Part shown: positions 4,310-5,593 of the stretch, piece after piece | How the letters are laid out: each line of letters begins with the position of its first letter | Numbering within the stretch: position 1 is the stretch's first letter | Assembly: GCA_021844725.1 (NCBI GenBank) | Contig: JAKBSX010000243.1 | Span: 1 to 5,593 of the forward strand | From: Actinomycetes bacterium | GTDB lineage: Bacteria > Actinomycetota > Acidimicrobiia > Acidimicrobiales > Acidimicrobiaceae | Direction of reading: 5' to 3' | DNA: 5,593 bases | Translations under genes and position numbers: made by a program | The notes under the pieces: generated by a model | The model's input: only the letters and a program-made list of their open reading frames with translations | Database searches by the model: none | What the model was told of the DNA's origin: nothing

Positions 4310-5593
4310 GGGAGAGTAAAATGACACGGAGGTACTTGTCGAGGTAGGGGATATGGATGCCACAAATCGGAAATTCTCGTCGTCTTCCTCGGATTGATCC
4401 TCGTCTAGGTCATCCGGTCCCAACACATAAGGGTCATCATCCGAGAGAATGTCTTTGACGAGTTCGTCTTCTTCCTCGCTGGTGGCCTCGAGTATTTCCA
4501 CTATTGAGAACCTCTCCTTTTGCAGGGCTTCCAGTTGTTGTGACTCTGGAAATTCTGAGACTGTGATAATGCTCTCGAAGTATGCCTTCTTGCTTTCTAG
4601 TTTGTCGATCTCACGATTTGTTATCGTTGTACGTGCTTCCATGTAGTTGGCATCGGTGAAGATCCTACGTATGATTCGAGGAGAGCCAAGTCTGACGGTT
4701 TGCTCTTCAGTCTGGATTAGAGCACCAGTCGGGTTTTTACCTGCTTCTGTATCTTTTGTCGTTAGCCACATGTTCCAAACATGGCTGCTCCAATCATGTC
4801 GGATTCCTACTTGAAGTCCGTCTATGTCCATAATCAGCGGTGCTGACGAATACTGATTCACGGATTTAAGGGTGGCAATTAGGGCAGCATTGATTTCGCT
4901 TTCAGTACCAGAATGGCTACCAAGCTCCTCCATTCCGGAAAGATCCCACCCCTGGCTGATGGTCATGTTGTACACCTGCTTGGCTTGCTCTAGACCTTCT
5001 GAAGACACCTGGCCGTGATAGTCGCTGAATTTCTTCCATTCTTCAGCAAGGTCCATTTGAACATCACGTAGTGCTGCAAGGTTCGTTGTCTCAGAATCAA
5101 TTGCAGCTAGTCCATTCCTACCACGGTTGTAGTTTGCCTGAAATGTTCTTTGTCGGCGCTCTAGCTTTGCAATCTGACTATCTAGTTCGGCTTTGCGGAT
5201 ATGTAGCGGGTTACCCGTTGCTAGTGCCTTTACCTGGGCGTATGAAATAGCATCAGTGCTCTCGTCTTCCACTTCACGAGCGTCGCTAGTAAGCACCTGG
5301 TCGATAAAGTTCTTCTTGCGGGCAAGTGTTTGCCATAGGAACACATCGAAGGATCCCTCATTGACATAGACCAAGACATCGACTTCTTTATTTTGATTTC
5401 CTTGACGCACTACTCGTCCGTTGCGCTGGGTCAGCTCATCAGGTCTCCAGGGAGCGTCCATGTGGTGTACTGCTATCGCTCTGTCCTGGACGTTTACTCC
5501 GGTTCCCATTTTTCCAGTTGAGCCAATCAGAACACTAATTGCACCACTTCTGGCCGACTGAAAAAGGCGAGCTCTTTCTTGGTCTATGTCAAT
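4298..5593 (-). CDS. DarB-like SNF2 helicase (usually fused to N6-adenine methylase), C-terminal 431 residues
   Basis: The frame is open to the right edge, so the 5' part is outside the window. The ATG at 5507-5509 is not a start: codons upstream of it read SVLIGSTGK, which joins MGTGVNVQDRA to complete helicase motif V. Numbering from the edge, motif V is at 20-38 and motif VI at 56-65 (QRNGRVVRQG, arginines R57, R60, R63), preceded by HHMDAPWRPDELT. After the RecA-2 domain comes ISYAQVKALATGNPLHIRKAELDSQIAKLERRQ, a hallmark of giant methylase-helicase proteins carried by conjugative elements and phages (P1 DarB is a relative, protecting incoming DNA from type I restriction). A coiled-coil-prone helix and a beta-rich domain follow, then an acidic tail at 369-407. 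Proteins of this family are commonly well over 1,500 residues. The methylase half is inferred from the family, not seen here. The gene is convergent with the HEPN-like genes. Confidence 0.85.
   Translation of the reverse strand: MDIDQERARLFQSARSGAISVLIGSTGKMGTGVNVQDRAIAVHHMDAPWRPDELTQRNGRVVRQGNQNKEVDVLVYVNEGSFDVFLWQTLARKKNFIDQVLTSDAREVEDESTDAISYAQVKALATGNPLHIRKAELDSQIAKLERRQRTFQANYNRGRNGLAAIDSETTNLAALRDVQMDLAEEWKKFSDYHGQVSSEGLEQAKQVYNMTISQGWDLSGMEELGSHSGTESEINAALIATLKSVNQYSSAPLIMDIDGLQVGIRHDWSSHVWNMWLTTKDTEAGKNPTGALIQTEEQTVRLGSPRIIRRIFTDANYMEARTTITNREIDKLESKKAYFESIITVSEFPESQQLEALQKERFSIVEILEATSEEEDELVKDILSDDDPYVLGPDDLDEDQSEEDDENFRFVASISPTSTSTSVSFYSPLKV
4373..4489 (-). other. Acidic tail segment of the helicase protein
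   Basis: These 39 codons encode 20 Asp/Glu residues (blocks EEEDE, SDDD, PDDLDED, SEEDDEN) between the last folded region and a Ser/Thr-rich C-terminus (SISPTSTSTSVS). Such tails are usually disordered and may mimic DNA or bind partners. Family members vary here, so it may be a lineage-specific extension. Confidence 0.6.

Overview
The window is 5.6 kb of bacterial accessory DNA. Genes sit at about 42-48% GC, with one stretch near 60% GC. Gene content (a DnaB-type helicase, two HEPN-like proteins, the tail of a giant DarB-like SNF2 helicase) points to an integrative/conjugative element, plasmid, prophage or genomic island rather than a core chromosomal locus. No ribosomal RNA or core marker is present. 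A moderate-GC actinobacterium would fit the style of the helicase tail, but this is only a guess and the host is undetermined.

Layout. (1) 1-306, + strand: C-terminal part of a YdjM/DUF457-family membrane protein, cut by the left edge. (2) 310-1719, +: a full-length DnaB-family replicative helicase (469 aa). Its Shine-Dalgarno lies inside the last codons of the membrane-protein gene, so the two form a tight transcription unit. (3) 1720-2215: a 496-bp gap without a convincing gene but rich in short repeats: seven TGCCA/TGGCA pentamers, two ATGCCGAC copies 22 bp apart, a weak promoter-like sequence, and a nested set of TGAATGT inverted repeats. A 12-bp palindrome covers the ribosome-binding region of the next gene. 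(4) 2216-2755, +: a 179-aa protein with a HEPN-type R-x4-H motif. (5) 2899-3816, +: a 305-aa helical protein, tentatively also HEPN/DUF5677-like. An ambiguous small hydrophobic frame lies between (4) and (5). (6) 3817-4297: a 481-bp convergent gap with a 16-bp perfect palindrome, a stem-loop and a GC-rich open frame that looks like a truncated gene remnant. (7) 4298-5593, - strand: C-terminal 431 residues of a very large helicase (usually fused to an N6-adenine methylase), cut by the right edge.

How the parts may work together. The DnaB homologue and the methylase/helicase fit replication and protection of a mobile element. The two HEPN-like genes lie between them, each flanked by unusual non-coding DNA, which is a typical place for a defence or toxin-type cargo module. 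This pair and its repeat-bearing upstream region are the best candidate for an undescribed system. The functional link is inferred from position and motif, not demonstrated.
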